Shown here in pieces: positions 1-10,497 of a stretch of DNA of 64,000 bases. Below the pieces are notes generated by a model. It was given only the letters and a program-made list of their open reading frames with translations, was not told the origin of the DNA and searched no databases. Both the position numbers and the translations under genes were made by a program. Numbering within the stretch: the first letter of the stretch is position 1; each line of letters starts with the position of its first letter. Origin of the DNA: Shinisaurus crocodilurus (taxonomy: Eukaryota > Chordata > Lepidosauria > Squamata > Shinisauridae); the NCBI GenBank assembly GCA_021292165.1, contig CM037877.1:11337980-11401979 (forward strand), given 5' to 3'.

Positions 1-577
1 AACATTCCTTCCCCCACGCCCATACTACAGTACATTTCCACCAAAGCCTCTGGGTTTAGCCTATGTGAGGGATGGGAACTGGGTCACGTGGACGATTGGT
101 ATGAACTGCTTGGTATGTAACATAAAATCAAGTTCCTGAAAATCAGTTGCATGCAGCATGATACTGACAGTACACAGGGATGGGGCAGGATGGGGACCAG
201 TATGGTTACCAAAGGCAATAGGACAAAACTAAAGGAGGAGTGCGCTCCGGTTTAACTCCCCTCAGCAAATGAGATATGATGCAGGGGAGGCAGTGTTCCC
301 TGGGGCAGGGCCTTTTAAGCAGTGTCACCAAGGCTCTGGAATGTCTTCCTGGGGAAGATTCAACGCCTGCCCCCCCTCCCCTGTTCATTTTCTGACATCA
401 GGTTTAAGTCTTATTCGAGAGATCTTTGGCACTCTTTGACACTGAGGACTCTTCTTCTGAATTCTGTTGGATTGCTTTGAGTTATTTTGCTGAATTACAG
501 GGATGTTCGCGCACAGAATCCAACTCTGCTGCAGCGTGACATGGATTTTAAGGTTCTGCTCTACCAAATATATTTAC
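1..577. other. unassigned sequence, no gene or repeat recognised
   Basis: Mixed-composition sequence without a recognisable exon, repeat terminus or RNA. Short open frames on both strands here have no familiar motif. Confidence 0.4.
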
Positions 578-585
578 CAAAGCAG

Positions 586-1261
586 CAGGGATGTTGAAGA
601 GTCCTTGGTTTCGAGTTACGAGTCGAGTCACGAGTCTTTGGACCCGAGTCTCAAGTCCGAGTCCTTGGTCCAAAATGGTGACTCACGAGTCACGAGTCAT
701 GAGTCACTCCCAAAGCTGACTCCACGAGTCCCTATTAAAATCAATGGGGTTTTTTCCCAACAAAATAAGGCTATTTCAGATGTGTGGCTTAAATAAATTC
801 TAGGCACAAGTGTGCCTTTTTATTTCAAAACTCTGCAACTGATTTTGGCAAGAATAGACCAGGCAGACAAACCCAAAATAACCAGACAGGCAGAGGAGGC
901 AGGGAACCCCAAAGCAGGCAGGCAGAGGCCTTTGTCTTGGACAATTCAAACTGTGGAACTGGTCAAGAAGAGACCAGGCAGGCAGAGGAGGCTGGGAACC
1001 CCAGACAGGCAGGCAGAGGCAGCCAAACCCAAAATGTCTGAAAGGTTGCATTTTAGGGAAATGATTTTAAAAAATAAACTTGCTGTACTTCCTAAAACCT
1101 ATCCATGTTGCATTTGAGGAACACGATTTTGGAACACGAGTCCTTGGTCTCGAGTCCCGAGTCGAGTCTCAAGTCCCATTAAAAATATTGGGACTCGAGT
1201 CAGAGGGGGGGACTCAGTCCGACTCACGAGTCGAGTCCTGGAGTCCGAGTCCCCATCCCTG
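586..1261 (+). mobile_element. GACTC-rich non-autonomous hAT-like element, copy 1
   Basis: The element starts with CAGGGATG and ends with CATCCCTG, an 8-bp terminal inverted repeat of hAT type. The flanks are caaagcag (578-585) and caaagttg (1262-1269), a 6/8 match expected of an aged 8-bp TSD. Both ends carry dense clusters of GAGTC/GACTC, often as CGAGTC, at about 604-735 and 1138-1252. The interior is AT-rich and without coding potential. About 865-1040 carries imperfect repeats of an AGGCAGAGGAGGC-like unit that are missing from the second copy at 46.4 kb, which explains most of the 154-bp length difference. hAT transposases are known to bind short subterminal repeats, so the clusters are plausible binding sites (inference). 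No transposase is present. Confidence 0.85.
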
Positions 1262-1348
1262 CAAAGTTGAAGTCAAAATGTCTGTCACAGCCCATGGTGC
1301 AGCTCATGCCATGAGAGGACGGGGAGGCAAGTAAACCAAGGAATTTAT

Positions 1349-1465
1349 GGCACAATCCTATACATGTTTAGACAGAAAAAAGTCCTACAACTCCCAGCAT
1401 GGCTGGCTGGGGAGTGCTGGGATTTGTAGGACTTTTTCCTGTCTAAACTTGCAGAGGATTGCAGC
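1349..1465. mobile_element. hairpin MITE, 'TGTTTAGACAG' family, copy 1
   Basis: Imperfect palindrome. The left arm runs from CACAATCCTATACATG through TTTAGACAG to TACAACTCCCAGCATG. The right arm is its complement, ending in CTGTCTAAACTTGCAG and GGATTGCAGCC. A fuller copy is at 8470-8610 and a single arm at 4297-4370. It carries no coding region. The TIR class is unclear: the inner part resembles the hAT hairpins elsewhere in the window, but the ends differ. Confidence 0.7.
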
Positions 1466-1997
1466 CTTAGCCTTCTATTTGCCCTTCACCTCCTGTGGTC
1501 CTCACCACTGCCACCAAGTGAATGTCTTTATTTCCCCCCCTCCTCGTTGTCTCCCCACTGTAACTTTGGTGCCTCCGATGGACTGACCCACCCTACTTGC
1601 TGAGTAGAGTAGGAAGGCAATGAGGTGTGGGGTGAAAATCAAGGCGCTGGTGCAAGGTGAAACCACCAACAAATTTAGTTTTTACTATACGTTTTGAAAG
1701 ACAGTTATCACAATGCTATATTCCTCCTAGGCAAAAATACAGATTTTTAAATGGTTTTAGAAGTTAACCACAAGAACAATCACTCATGAAAATAACATGA
1801 AAACAATAAATCTAAATATTGTCTAAACTGTTACCCTACTAAAGCCAAGTCCTAGTAATAAAGCAGACACTTTCGGGTCAGCCTAGGCCTGTTGCAGTGC
1901 CACTTCTAACCTTCTTGATTGAAGCTCAGCTTCTTTTGACCCTGGAATCTCGGCCCTCTGTATACTCTCCATCCTGGCTTCTTTCTTCTGATCTGTA
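1466..1997. other. unassigned sequence
   Basis: AT-rich sequence with no recognised gene, repeat end or RNA. Confidence 0.35.
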
Positions 1998-2139
1998 GTC
2001 ACTTTCCCCGGCTGGGCTCGCGAGAACACGAGTTGAGCCAGGGAAAAGGTAGGGCGAGCGGAGCTTGGGGGGGGGGTGGAGCCTGGCGAGTTCGCCAGAC
2101 TTCCTTCCACCCCCCAATTGAGCTCCGCACACATCCCTA
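1998..2139 (+). mobile_element. palindromic hAT-like element, right arm only
   Basis: This matches the right arm of the element at 2228-2629: tcactttccccggctgggctc, then the GGGGGGTGGAGCC block, then gcgagttcgccagacttcc, ending in CACACATCCCTA. The left arm and centre are absent. The terminal CATCCCTA corresponds to the CATCCCTG hAT end. Confidence 0.7.
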
Positions 2140-2227
2140 GCAACACAAACACAGTCTGAGGATCAGAGTCAAGCAGGGGTCCAAAGGTCAGCAGCACAGA
2201 GGATGAGTCATGAAGCAAACTCAGGAC

Positions 2228-2629
2228 TAGTGGTGGGTGATCTGCCCACCACCCAACTCATTGGGTGCTCGGTGACCACTGCCCCTGTGCCCGCTGACCT
2301 GAACCAAATGTGAGCATCCCCCAAGCCACTCGGTGGACTTCCGGGTTCCCAGTAGTATGCGTTTTACATAGAAAATAGCGTCCGATATGGTAAAGGCGGC
2401 CGCAATTTGCGTAACTTGCGCAAATTGCTGCCATTTTTTGGCATATCTTACGCCATTTTCTTCGTAAAAAGTGTACCGCTGGGGGAACCTGGAAGTCACT
2501 TCCCCAGCTCAGCTTGGGAGAATGTGAGTCGAGCCGGGGAAACAGGAGGGATGGAGTTCGGGGGGTAGAGCCCGGTGAGTTTGTTGGACTTCCCCCTCCC
2601 CCGAACGAAATCCTCAAACATCCCTTGTT
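2228..2629 (+). mobile_element. palindromic hAT-like element, near full length
   Basis: The left end TAGTGGTGGGTGATC corresponds to the CAGGGGTGGGCGATC end of related copies, and the right end is CATCCCTTGTT. The flanks ctcaggac (2220-2227) and gtcaggac (2630-2637) match 7/8, an 8-bp TSD. The centre (about 2355-2475) is an imperfect inverted repeat around cggccgcaatttgcg/cgcaaattgctgcc, with outer arms acttccgggttcc and ggaacctggaagt. It is non-coding. Relatives are at 15643, 29526, 41455 and 44417. Confidence 0.8.
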
Positions 2630-2639
2630 GTCAGGACAA

Positions 2640-3970
2640 CAAGGATACATGTCACTGGAGCTGATAGAAAGACACTGTTCCCAACAGCTCTTAAGTTCCA
2701 ACTGAAAGCTGATATAGCTGGAGCTCCCACACAGGGCTCAGCTCGGCTGCATTGCATTAAAGGCTTGGGTAAGATGTCCTTCTCATGAGGAGGGACCTAT
2801 TCATGAGCAGGACTTTACTCATGAGGAGTCCTCTTCAGTAAGCAAACACGCCTTCACCTGGCGTGAGTCTTAAGGCATTGGCATTCTTGGGGACTAGATG
2901 CTTGGCCAGAATCTCCCTCTGCCTCAGAATCTGAGCTCTCTGTCTCTCACAGAGGCAGATCTGAAGACATCTCCCTTGAGGGCCCCATCTTGGGTAGTGC
3001 CTGCCGGGGTCCTCTGAGTTGACCTGTTCCCTGGGTCCATCTGGCTCTAAAGGTTCTTGTTCTGAGGATGATTCCAGTCAAGGCATGACACCTGTGACCA
3101 AGACAGTAATAATTTATAATACATTTATACGCATGAATCCTTAGTTAGAGTTCTGAACTCGTCTCAGAGTGGTTTTTCTGACGTTGGAGCCCCCTTCCTG
3201 GCTTGGGCCAGCCATCATGATTGTTTCTGCAGTGGTCCTCTCTATGAGGTCAGAACTCCAACCTCATGGGGGGGGTTCTTTCAGGGGGAGGGGATGCCGG
3301 TGGGTGGAGAGGAAGTGGCTGAGGATCTGAGGGATCCTAAGCTCTCCCAGCTTCCAACTATGCCTACGACACAGAGTGGAAGTCAGATGTGCTCTTAGGC
3401 CCATCTGACAGAAATTCCTTTTATGGAGGACAGAAGGGCAAAAGCAAAACACAGGGAGGCAAGAGCCTGGCAGGGATTTGGACAGAACGGAGCCTCTGAG
3501 ATCGGAGCAGTCTGTCATTCAGGCTCCTTGCCAATAGCATTGTGCTGTAAATAAATAAATTCCAGCCTTCTATTGGTCTCTGGGATTTAATCAGGGGAGG
3601 GGGAAAATGAAATCCTAAAAGCATTTCTTGGGCATATAGAATTTGCAACAGATGTTTCCTTGGGCTGCTGAGTGTAGTATAATAATAACGACGGGAGAGA
3701 GGGAGTAGCTACATTTCCTACTATGCACCCTTCTGGCCCTATGAAAAGAATCTTTATTAATTCTTGTGCATGAATGCTATCTTATTTTGCCTGTGGACCC
3801 AGTCCCCATATGGGAAATCAGCAAAAGAGACATATTGTGCTACCAAAAATATTATCCGACAATACTTTAGTACATTTTTTTTAAAACCTCTGAACAGATT
3901 GTCCTTCCGTAGCACAATGTATCAGAGGTTGGGGAGAGAGAAGGCAAGTGGGGGGCAGGAAGGCATTTTA
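2640..3970. other. unassigned intergenic/intronic sequence
   Basis: About 1.3 kb without a recognised repeat or exon. It contains a G-run (3267-3275) and short open frames on the minus strand that show no known motif. I see no polyadenylation or splice arrangement that would argue for a gene. Confidence 0.35.
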
Positions 3971-3971
3971 C

Positions 3972-4056
3972 AGCACAATCCTATCTTTGTCTACACAGAA
4001 GGAAGTCCCATTGAGTTCAATGGGCCCTACTCCCAAGTAAATGGGCATAGGATAGC
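3972..4056. mobile_element. short TIR element, 'CAATCCTAT' family
   Basis: It opens with agcacaatcctatc and closes with cataggatagc, with an inner palindrome cccattgagttcaatggg. Relatives start or end with GCAATCCTAT at 39498-39587, 51512-51570 and 59055-59106. It is a non-coding MITE-like repeat, and its superfamily cannot be fixed from these copies. Confidence 0.6.
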
Positions 4057-4097
4057 AGTCTTTGACATACTGGACGAGATAATAGACACAGTGAAAT

Positions 4098-4235
4098 ACA
4101 GTAATGCCATGGATTGCAAGTAATTTGGTTTGAGAGCGTTTTGCAAGACAAGCAAATTTTTAAATATTTATTTTATTTTATTTTTTACTTGATATACAAG
4201 CGACATCTTGCAATACAAGTACTGTAGTACGGCTT
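4098..4235 (+). mobile_element. Tigger/mariner-like non-autonomous element, degraded
   Basis: The left end TACAGTAATGCCATGG, followed by attgcaagtaatttgg and the internal ttttgcaagacaagcaaa, matches the better preserved element at 42545-42797 in reversed order. The far end (caagtactgta) is degraded. TA followed by CAGTAATACC is typical of pogo/Tigger-type mariner ends. Confidence 0.6.
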
Positions 4236-4296
4236 AAATTAAAAATCTCTGTACAATTTTTTTGGGGGGGATTTCGTTTTGTCAGTGATGACCTAG

Positions 4297-4370
4297 GGTG
4301 CAATCCTATGCATGTTTAGACAGGGGGGGGAAAACAACCTACAGTTCCAAGCATGTCCCAGCCAGTATGT
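4297..4370 (+). mobile_element. hairpin MITE, 'TGTTTAGACAG' family, single arm
   Basis: One arm only: ggtgcaatcctatgcatg then tttagacag, a G-run, then tacagttccaagcatgtccc. The complementary arm is missing. Compare the full copy at 8470-8610. Confidence 0.6.
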
Positions 4371-4380
4371 TGTTAATATC

Positions 4381-4817
4381 TGCATGGTGTGGAGAAAGTG
4401 GATAGGGAGACATTTTTCTCCCCTTCTCGTAATATTAGAACCCAAAGTCATCCTATGAAGCAGATTGGTGGGAGAAGATTCAGGACAGATAAAAGGAAGG
4501 ACTTCTTCACACAGTGCATAGCTGAACTATGGAATTCACTTGCACAAGATGTAGTGTGATGCCCACCAATTTGGACAGCTTTAAAAGACAATTGGACAAA
4601 TTCATGGAAGAGAAGGCTATCACTGGCTACTAGTCCTGATGACTCTATGCTACCTCCAGTGTCAGAGGCAGTATGCCTATGTACACCAGTTGCTGGGGAA
4701 CATGGGTGGGAGGGTGCTGTTGCACTCATGTCCCTGCTTGTGGGTTTCCTGTGGTCACCTGGTTGGCCACTGCATGAACAGAATGCTGGACTAGACGGAC
4801 CTTTGGACTGATCCAGA
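4381..4817 (+). mobile_element. CR1 LINE 3' end (coding tail plus 3' UTR)
   Basis: It begins with gagaaagtggatagggagac and runs through ggaattcacttgcacaaga to aatgctggactagacggacc. The same block is better preserved at 62.3-62.7 kb, where it still reads as the CR1 ORF2 C-terminus. Here the frame is broken. The usual short terminal repeat is missing because L2-like sequence follows at once. Confidence 0.8.
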
Positions 4818-5077
4818 ATGGCAACCTCCTTGATACGTTTCCGGAGGCAGGCAAAAACTGTTTTGTTCCGGCAGGCCTTTGGGAATACTCTGGACCTGTG
4901 AGAATGTGATGGATTGCACTGCACTGTCTATATTGCTATTGCTGTTTTAACATTTGATATTTTGTATAATTTTAATGTTATAGCTGATTTAATTATATTT
5001 TTAACTGTTGTATATTTCTATTTATATGTTTTAATTGTACAAATTTTAAAGTTTCCCAGTCCTGGGGAAAAGGTGGG

Positions 5078-5124
<47 letters not shown>

Positions 5125-5125
5125 G
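4818..5125 (+). mobile_element. L2-type LINE 3' end
   Basis: The coding remnant reads FRRQAKTVLFRQAFG, which fits the lysine- and phenylalanine-rich L2 ORF2 C-terminus (compare WKQVKNFLFTHEF at 49.4 kb). An AT-rich 3' UTR follows, then gggaaaaggtgggata running into a TAA microsatellite. It lies between two CR1 fragments, so it may have landed in a CR1 copy or the CR1 pieces may be independent. Confidence 0.65.
5081..5123 (+). repeat. (TAA)n microsatellite
   Basis: About 14 uninterrupted TAA units at the 3' tail of the L2 fragment. It probably grew from the LINE tail. Confidence 0.95.
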
Positions 5126-5320
5126 CTACCTCCAGTAACAGGCAGTCTGCCTATGTGTATACTAGTTCCTGGGGAACATGGGCTGGAGGGTGCTATTGTA
5201 TTCATGTCCTGCTTGTGGGTTTCCCGTGGGCAGCTGCTCAGCCACTGTGTGAACAGAATGCTGGACTAGATGGACCCTGGGTCTGATCCAGGAGGGCTCT
5301 TCTTAGGTTCTTATGCTTTT
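5126..5320 (+). mobile_element. CR1 LINE 3' end, second fragment
   Basis: It starts at gctacctccagt, contains ttcctggggaacatgggc and gtgtgaacagaatgctggac, and ends in gggctcttcttaggttctta. It matches the end of the CR1 subfamily at 62.5-62.7 kb. Confidence 0.8.
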
Positions 5321-6000
5321 ACAACCAATAAAAAGGTAGATTCACCAGCTCTTTCCAGTGGGTGATTCTAGAAGCTTGGAATGGTGGATTGTCATTACAT
5401 AGTCATGATAAGCAGACCTGTAAATGGGCCTTTTTGCCCTTCTTTTTTGAAGTTGAATTATAGTGTTGACATTTAGTATTTCAGTTCATCTGCCAGCCCC
5501 TCCATCTCTGTCTATTGTACAGAACGGCCAGGCAATAAATTAAAGTGGACTTTTTCTACACAAAATTTTTCTTCAGAATTGAAAGATTTCTCTTTCCTTG
5601 GGAGAAAAAAAAATGAAATAAATTAGCAGAGTTGGGTTGACAGGAGTCAAAATTGCAGTCTTTGTTCAGTCTTAAAGGTTGTCATTTTGGCTGTTTAAGG
5701 AAGTGTTGCACATGCCAATGCTTGATGGGGAAATGTTCTTTTCTTTCATTTTAGACATTTTATGAGTGATGATTTTTTTTCAAAGGCAATTGAGTTATAT
5801 ATACTGTGAGTCTGATGATACCACTGTTTGTCACTATTGGTAATAAGTGGTTTAAAATTGTGAATGCATGGAACAGAAACATGGAATTATGAAAATTGAA
5901 TTGAGGTATTCAATAATTAAACTTTGAACAAGGCATTGTTTGGACGGACGGACACACACACACACACAAACATAGGGAGATATATGGACTTGCGGACCAT
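5321..6000. other. unassigned AT-rich sequence
   Basis: No exon, RNA or repeat end recognised. A short (AC)n run lies at about 5951-5968. Confidence 0.35.
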
Positions 6001-6007
6001 TTTTTTA

Positions 6008-6180
6008 AACTTTAATTTTATACAAATTTAGTCAGAAAAATATGGGGGGGGGGAACACCAACCAAAATGTGCATTTCTCCCATAGGCTAAAGCATGAAAA
6101 TATGCATTGGGGGGGATTTGCATATGTTAGGGGGATTTGCACAGTTTCGGGAGTGCAAATTTGCGCATGTGCAAATTTTT
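6008..6180 (+). repeat. interspersed G-run repeat, copy 1
   Basis: It shares the order caaatttagtca, a G9-12 run, aaatgtgcatttc, cataagctaaa/cataggctaaa, catgaaaat and ggatttgcatatgtt with 13490-13700. The class is unknown, and the repeated cat/gca pattern resembles other old repeats in the window (27.3, 46.9 and 58.2 kb). Confidence 0.6.
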
Positions 6181-6375
6181 TAGAATTGGCAGGAAAACTG
6201 CTCAAAAGCTGGTAAAATACCAAATAATGGGCAGTCGAAGGAAAGGTGTTGGGGCTTGGGGAAATAGATGTGGCCATTTCGGGAACCCCAGTGGGCTGGA
6301 TTGGGGCTCGAGGAGGGCGAGATTTGACCCCTGTGTCTGAAGTTCCCCATCCCTGCTTTATACTGGCAAAGCTGT

Positions 6376-6505
6376 ACATTTTTATTTATTTATTTATTAT
6401 ATTTATACCCCGCCTTTTTTCCTGAAAGGAACCCAAGGCGGCTTACATAATCCTCCTCCTCCTCTCCATTTTACCCTCACAACAACCCTGTGATTGGGTG
6501 GTGTA
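6376..6505 (-). mobile_element. Sauria SINE, 3' part
   Basis: On the minus strand it carries ataaaatggagaggagg-type sequence, gcggcttgggttcctttcagg and ggcggggtataaatataata with an (AATA)n tail. The tRNA-like head is missing, and the break lies just after the ttgttgtgaggg block. Confidence 0.85.
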
Positions 6506-6510
6506 GAAAT

Positions 6511-6549
6511 GAAGGAAGGAAGGAAGGAAGGAAGGAAGGAAGGAAGGAT
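6511..6549 (+). repeat. (GGAA)n microsatellite
   Basis: About nine GGAA units, directly following the truncated end of a Sauria SINE. Confidence 0.95.
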
Positions 6550-6645
6550 ACCACAGTGTCATGGTATGAGCCCATGGTAAAGAGCTCCCCGCCCCCACAG
6601 CTGCTGTAACATCTCAAGGGCACCTCAATCCAGTATTTCACCCTA

Positions 6646-6879
6646 TTTTTATTTATTTATTTATTATATTTATACCCCGTCTTTTTTCCCTGCAAGGAAC
6701 CCAAGGCGGCTTACATAGTCCTCCTCTCCATTTTATCCTCACAACAACCCTGTGAGGTAGGTTAGGCTGAGAGTCAGTGACTGGCCCAAAGTCACCCAGT
6801 GAGTTTCATGGCCGAGCGGGGACTAGAACCCAGATCTCCCGAGTCCCAGTCCAACACTCTCACCACTACGCCACACTGT
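6646..6879 (-). mobile_element. Sauria SINE, near full length
   Basis: Read on the minus strand: cagtgtggcgtagtggtgag (A-box region), ttggactgggactcgggaga, gggttctagtccc (B box), the conserved gtcactgactctcagcctaa block, ttgttgtgaggataaaatgg, and an (AATA)n tail. The tRNA-derived head with RNA polymerase III boxes and the short tail define a SINE. The 3' end is of the type mobilised by Bov-B/RTE LINEs (family knowledge). Confidence 0.9.
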
Positions 6880-7680
6880 CTCCCTTTGATGTGCTAGAGG
6901 CCACCATGGCAGTAAGACCTAGCAGAGTTTAAATGTTGGGGACTGATTCCTTGAGCTAGACCAGGTATGCTGTCCTGTCCTGGTGCTGACAAGGAGCCCA
7001 CGAAGCAGCGAGGCAGGCCAGTGGTTGCAGCACCACAGACCGCTCTGAGCAAGCAACTTGCTCCAACAAGGCCTGGAAGTGAACTGAGGCCTTTTGAGCC
7101 TTTGCCACCTCCCCTATGTTTGAGAACTGCTGACCCTTGAAGTGACAACCCCCTGGTGTGAAAATGGGCACTTTCCCTTCACTCTGTGCCCCCCCCGCCC
7201 TGCCGCCGCCTGCTGTGCTCCCTGTGCAGTTGGACTGGCATGGCAATGTGGGAGGCACTTGGTTCCTTGGACCTGGGGAAGGTGCCCATGATGGTCCTGG
7301 CTCTGATAATATGGGCCCTGGTGCTGTGGGATCAGTTCAGCAGGTTCCTGACTGCCCACTTCAGGGTCGTAGGCCCCTGATCAGCAACCTCAGGGCTCAG
7401 AACCAAGAACCTGCTTCCGCTCCTCAGCCAGCAGCCCTGTAGCTTCTAACTGGCTGCCTCACCCTCCTACTCCAACTCTGATGCTCATCCTGTGACATCC
7501 AGGGCCCATCTATATCCGGTGAGTGCTCAGCCTGGATCATAGTATGCAAGGCGAGAGAGCTTTCGGCCTGCTTTCAGCCCCCCCCCCCCGACTCACGGTT
7601 ACGTCCCTATCTGCCTGCCATACAGCTGTTGAAAAAGAGGAGCCTGTCAGAATAAAGAGGTGGGGTGACATTCCTAATTT
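6880..7680. other. unassigned C/G-rich patches
   Basis: Moderately GC-rich sequence with several overlapping short open frames on both strands (7114-7442). They lack recognisable domains, and I would not call them genes. Confidence 0.35.
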
Positions 7681-7683
7681 CTT

Positions 7684-8222
7684 TCTTTCTTTATTAATTT
7701 ATTTAATATATTTATTCACCTGCCCATCAGCCAAAAGGCTCCCTGGGTGGTTTACAAAACAAAGCAACACTAAAACAAAAACATCAGTAATAATATAGCA
7801 ACACAGACACATTAAAATGTCACAAGAGAAAACCAAGCAGCCAAAATAAATTCAATCCAGACTACACTGGCGATAATCATAAAATCAATCATTAAAATGT
7901 TGAGCAAATAAAAAGGTCTTCACCTGGTGCCTGAAAGAATAGAGGGTAGTCACCAGGCGCACCTCTTTGGGAAACTGATTCCATAGATGGGGTGCCACAA
8001 CTGAGAAGGCCCTAAAATTCATCCATAAAACACTGCTGAATACACAGGGATTCAAACCCAGACTTTTAAGATCTAAGCACTCAAAGCTCTGGGGCTGGAT
8101 GGATGAAGCTGTCAGTTTCCATTTCTTCCAGATTAAGTAGCTTTTTATCTCAAATATAGAGAGCTTGGTGAATGTTGGTAAAGCCTTATCAAAAATGAAC
8201 TGAAACGAAATTCTCACCCGTC
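7684..8222 (-). mobile_element. L2-type LINE C-terminus and 3' UTR
   Basis: On the minus strand it reads FRAFSVVAPHLWNQFPKEV followed by a YSFRHQVKTFLF-like end. This is the C-terminal signature of L2 ORF2 (compare 33.7, 49.4 and 57.2 kb). The 3' UTR ends in ggctgatgggcaggtgaata with an AT-rich tail. The portion above about 8050 is less certain. Confidence 0.75.
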
Positions 8223-8469
8223 CATATTGTAGGGCTGTGCTGTATTAGCACGGGTGATGTTTGGATATTGCACAGCAGCCCATCATCAAAGAGGAAGAGA
8301 TGGTTACTTAGGCTTGAGGATGGAGTGGCAGTCCTTGGTCTTTCTTTCTGACTTTATGATGGAAGCCGAAGTAGCAAGGGATCACAATTTCTTTCCATCA
8401 CCAGTCACCAAACAAGAAAGCAAAAATGAATGCTGAAGTCATGTTTCCCCCCTATCTAATTGTCTGTTT

Positions 8470-8610
8470 TAAGGTGCAATTCCTATGCATGTTTAGACAG
8501 AAAAAAGGCCTACAACTCCCAGCATGCCCCAGCCAGCCATGCTGGCTGGGGCATGCTGGGGATTGTGGGCCTTTTTTTCCTGTCTAAACATGCATACGAT
8601 TGTGCCCTTA
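8470..8610. mobile_element. hairpin MITE, 'TGTTTAGACAG' family, full copy
   Basis: A long imperfect palindrome bounded by TAAGG at 8470 and CCCTTA at 8610. The arms are gtttagacagaaaaaaggcc/ggcctttttttcctgtctaaac, and the centre is ccccagccagccatgctggctgggg. The TA at each outer edge could be a TA duplication, which would suggest mariner-type integration, or part of the TIR. Confidence 0.8.
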
Positions 8611-8726
8611 GTAGCTTAAATTTGAATGCATACGGCATAGAGGGGACCTACTCATTTTCTCCCACGTTTTCGTTGTCCATGTAGCAATAGCAGTGCCAGC
8701 TCTATACAACCACGTATGCCTTAACA

Positions 8727-8808
8727 CAACCTTCCACAGGTTGCTGCCCTTGAGATGTATTGGACTACAACTCCCATTATCCCCCCCAGCCAACATGGCC
8801 ATTGTTTA
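8727..8808 (+). mobile_element. degraded hAT-like repeat ('ttggactacaactccca')
   Basis: It carries aggttgctgcccttgagatg, then ttggactacaactcccattat, then ccagccaacatggccattg. The same order recurs at 15441, 22545 and 63443. It resembles one arm plus centre of the CAGTGTTCTCC hairpin family but is older and not palindromic. Confidence 0.6.
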
Positions 8809-9054
8809 GATGAACTACACAGAAGATATGCAGACATGGGGAGAAACAGGATTCAAAAATCTCTGAGTATTTAAACTAGATACCACTGAATTTAACATTT
8901 GCATTACACTTACGATTTTTTTCCCCCATCCACTGTCAAGTCCAGAAACTCTTCCACTCAGGTTTGGATGCATGTAAAAAAAGGGCAGCACTTGGGGACA
9001 TTGTGAGGTGGGGGAGAGTTTAAAGCTTCCCCTTAAGCTTGGTGACCCCAGTAT

Positions 9055-9310
9055 ATTTTTATTTTTTTTAATTTATTATATTTATACCCTGCCTTTTTTC
9101 CTGCAAGGAACCCAGGGCGGCTTACATAATCCTCCTCCTCCTCCTCCTCCTCCTCCTCCTCCTCCTCCTCTCCATTTTATCCTCACAACAACCCTGTGAG
9201 GTAGGTTCGGCTGAGAGTCAGTGACTGTCCCAAAGTCACCCAGTGAGTTTCATGGCCGAGCGGGGAATAGAACCCGGATCTCCCGAGTCCCAGTCCAACA
9301 CTCTCAGTGA
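9055..9310 (-). mobile_element. Sauria SINE with internal GAG expansion
   Basis: It has the minus-strand order of a near-complete Sauria SINE: ctgggactcgggagatccgg, gggttctattccc (B box), the gtcactgactctcagcc block and an (AATA)n tail. The GGA-rich segment present in every copy is expanded here to about 14 CTC units on the plus strand (9130-9172). The extreme 5' end appears to be missing. Confidence 0.9.
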
Positions 9311-10497
9311 GGTATGGTGCCCGTCCCCAGTGGTACTCCAGAATGCAATCCTATTACTTGGTCCCATAGAACCCAATGGAAGACTCTATTGATCCATGGA
9401 AAACATGCATATCATCATTTCCATAGATCTGCATAGCTCCACCCATGATTCCATCCCTGATCATCATGGATTAAGATGCTTAAATCTGACACAAACCCCA
9501 TAAACTGGCTGACCTTCTTTGACTGTTTCATCCAAAGGTGATCTCCCAATTCACCGTTAAATTCTGCTTTAGATGACAGCTCAGGGATGTCAACATTTCA
9601 CTTCAGGTGAAATTTGGTGACTGACTGTTCTAGCACATTTTGAATTTCTCCGTAAGTTCCTTCTCTCCTCTCACCCCACCCCTCCTAACACAATCTCTAG
9701 ATGAACCTGGTGGTTAATAGGAAACAAAAGTTCAAGTTGGGTCAAGTCCCTCAATAGAAAATTGAATTTATTTTCTGGCACAACGAGATTAGTGGGTACT
9801 TCATAAATCCCCCAGCCCACCCTCTCCATCCTTTCATTCTAATGAGTTCAGAATGTGATAATGATGCTGTGAGAATTCAGCCGAGTTCTGCTGGGGAACA
9901 AAGTATTTCCAAACTCAGCTTGCAAATGAGGTCTGTGCCATATAAACAGTGCCCATCCATCATATAGCAGAGTAGTTTGTGCCTCATAAAAGGCTGTTTA
10001 GGTAGAGTCAATCAAACGGACATTAGTGGAGCCTGGTGGTATTCGGCTCGGCTGTCCTTCAGAGTCATGGAAGAAAAAAGAAAAAGAAAAGAACACAGGC
10101 AACCACAATAATGCTATCGAGATATATATTTATTCATAGCCTTGGACTTTCCGAAGATTGAGTTTTGGTGATGAGGGAAAAGGACATGCCACACAAATCG
10201 TTAACGGTGTTTTGCAGTATGCAGTAAGCCTTGTCCTGATTCTTGCCTTTTGAAACGGCTTCATTAAGGGGATGGGGCATTGTCCTTTGGCACATGATGC
10301 ACTCCTGCTTGGCAGAAGATCCACTCACTGCCTCACATCAGATCTCTGCAGAGAGGCACCCTGCCTGCACCACAAGGAGTTTAGCTTCAAGCTCTCTCAT
10401 GCTGCCGTGTCTCGAACTGCATCTTTCTTCACACAAACACACACACAGACGCACCTTCATCTGCCCCAGGGTCAGGGCCAGGCTTGAGGGGACCTTG
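9311..10497. other. unassigned sequence
   Basis: About 1.2 kb without a recognised repeat or exon. It ends at the left TSD of the GC-rich element. A short aaaagaaaaagaaaag tract lies at 10075-10091. Confidence 0.35.

Noticed and set aside
1120..1260. simple satellite origin of the GAGTC clusters
   Set aside because: The spacing is irregular, and the clusters sit at both ends of an element with TIRs and TSDs in two places, so they are part of a transposon.
4914..5205. poly-asparagine and poly-tyrosine open frames
   Set aside because: They are translations of the (TAA)n microsatellite.
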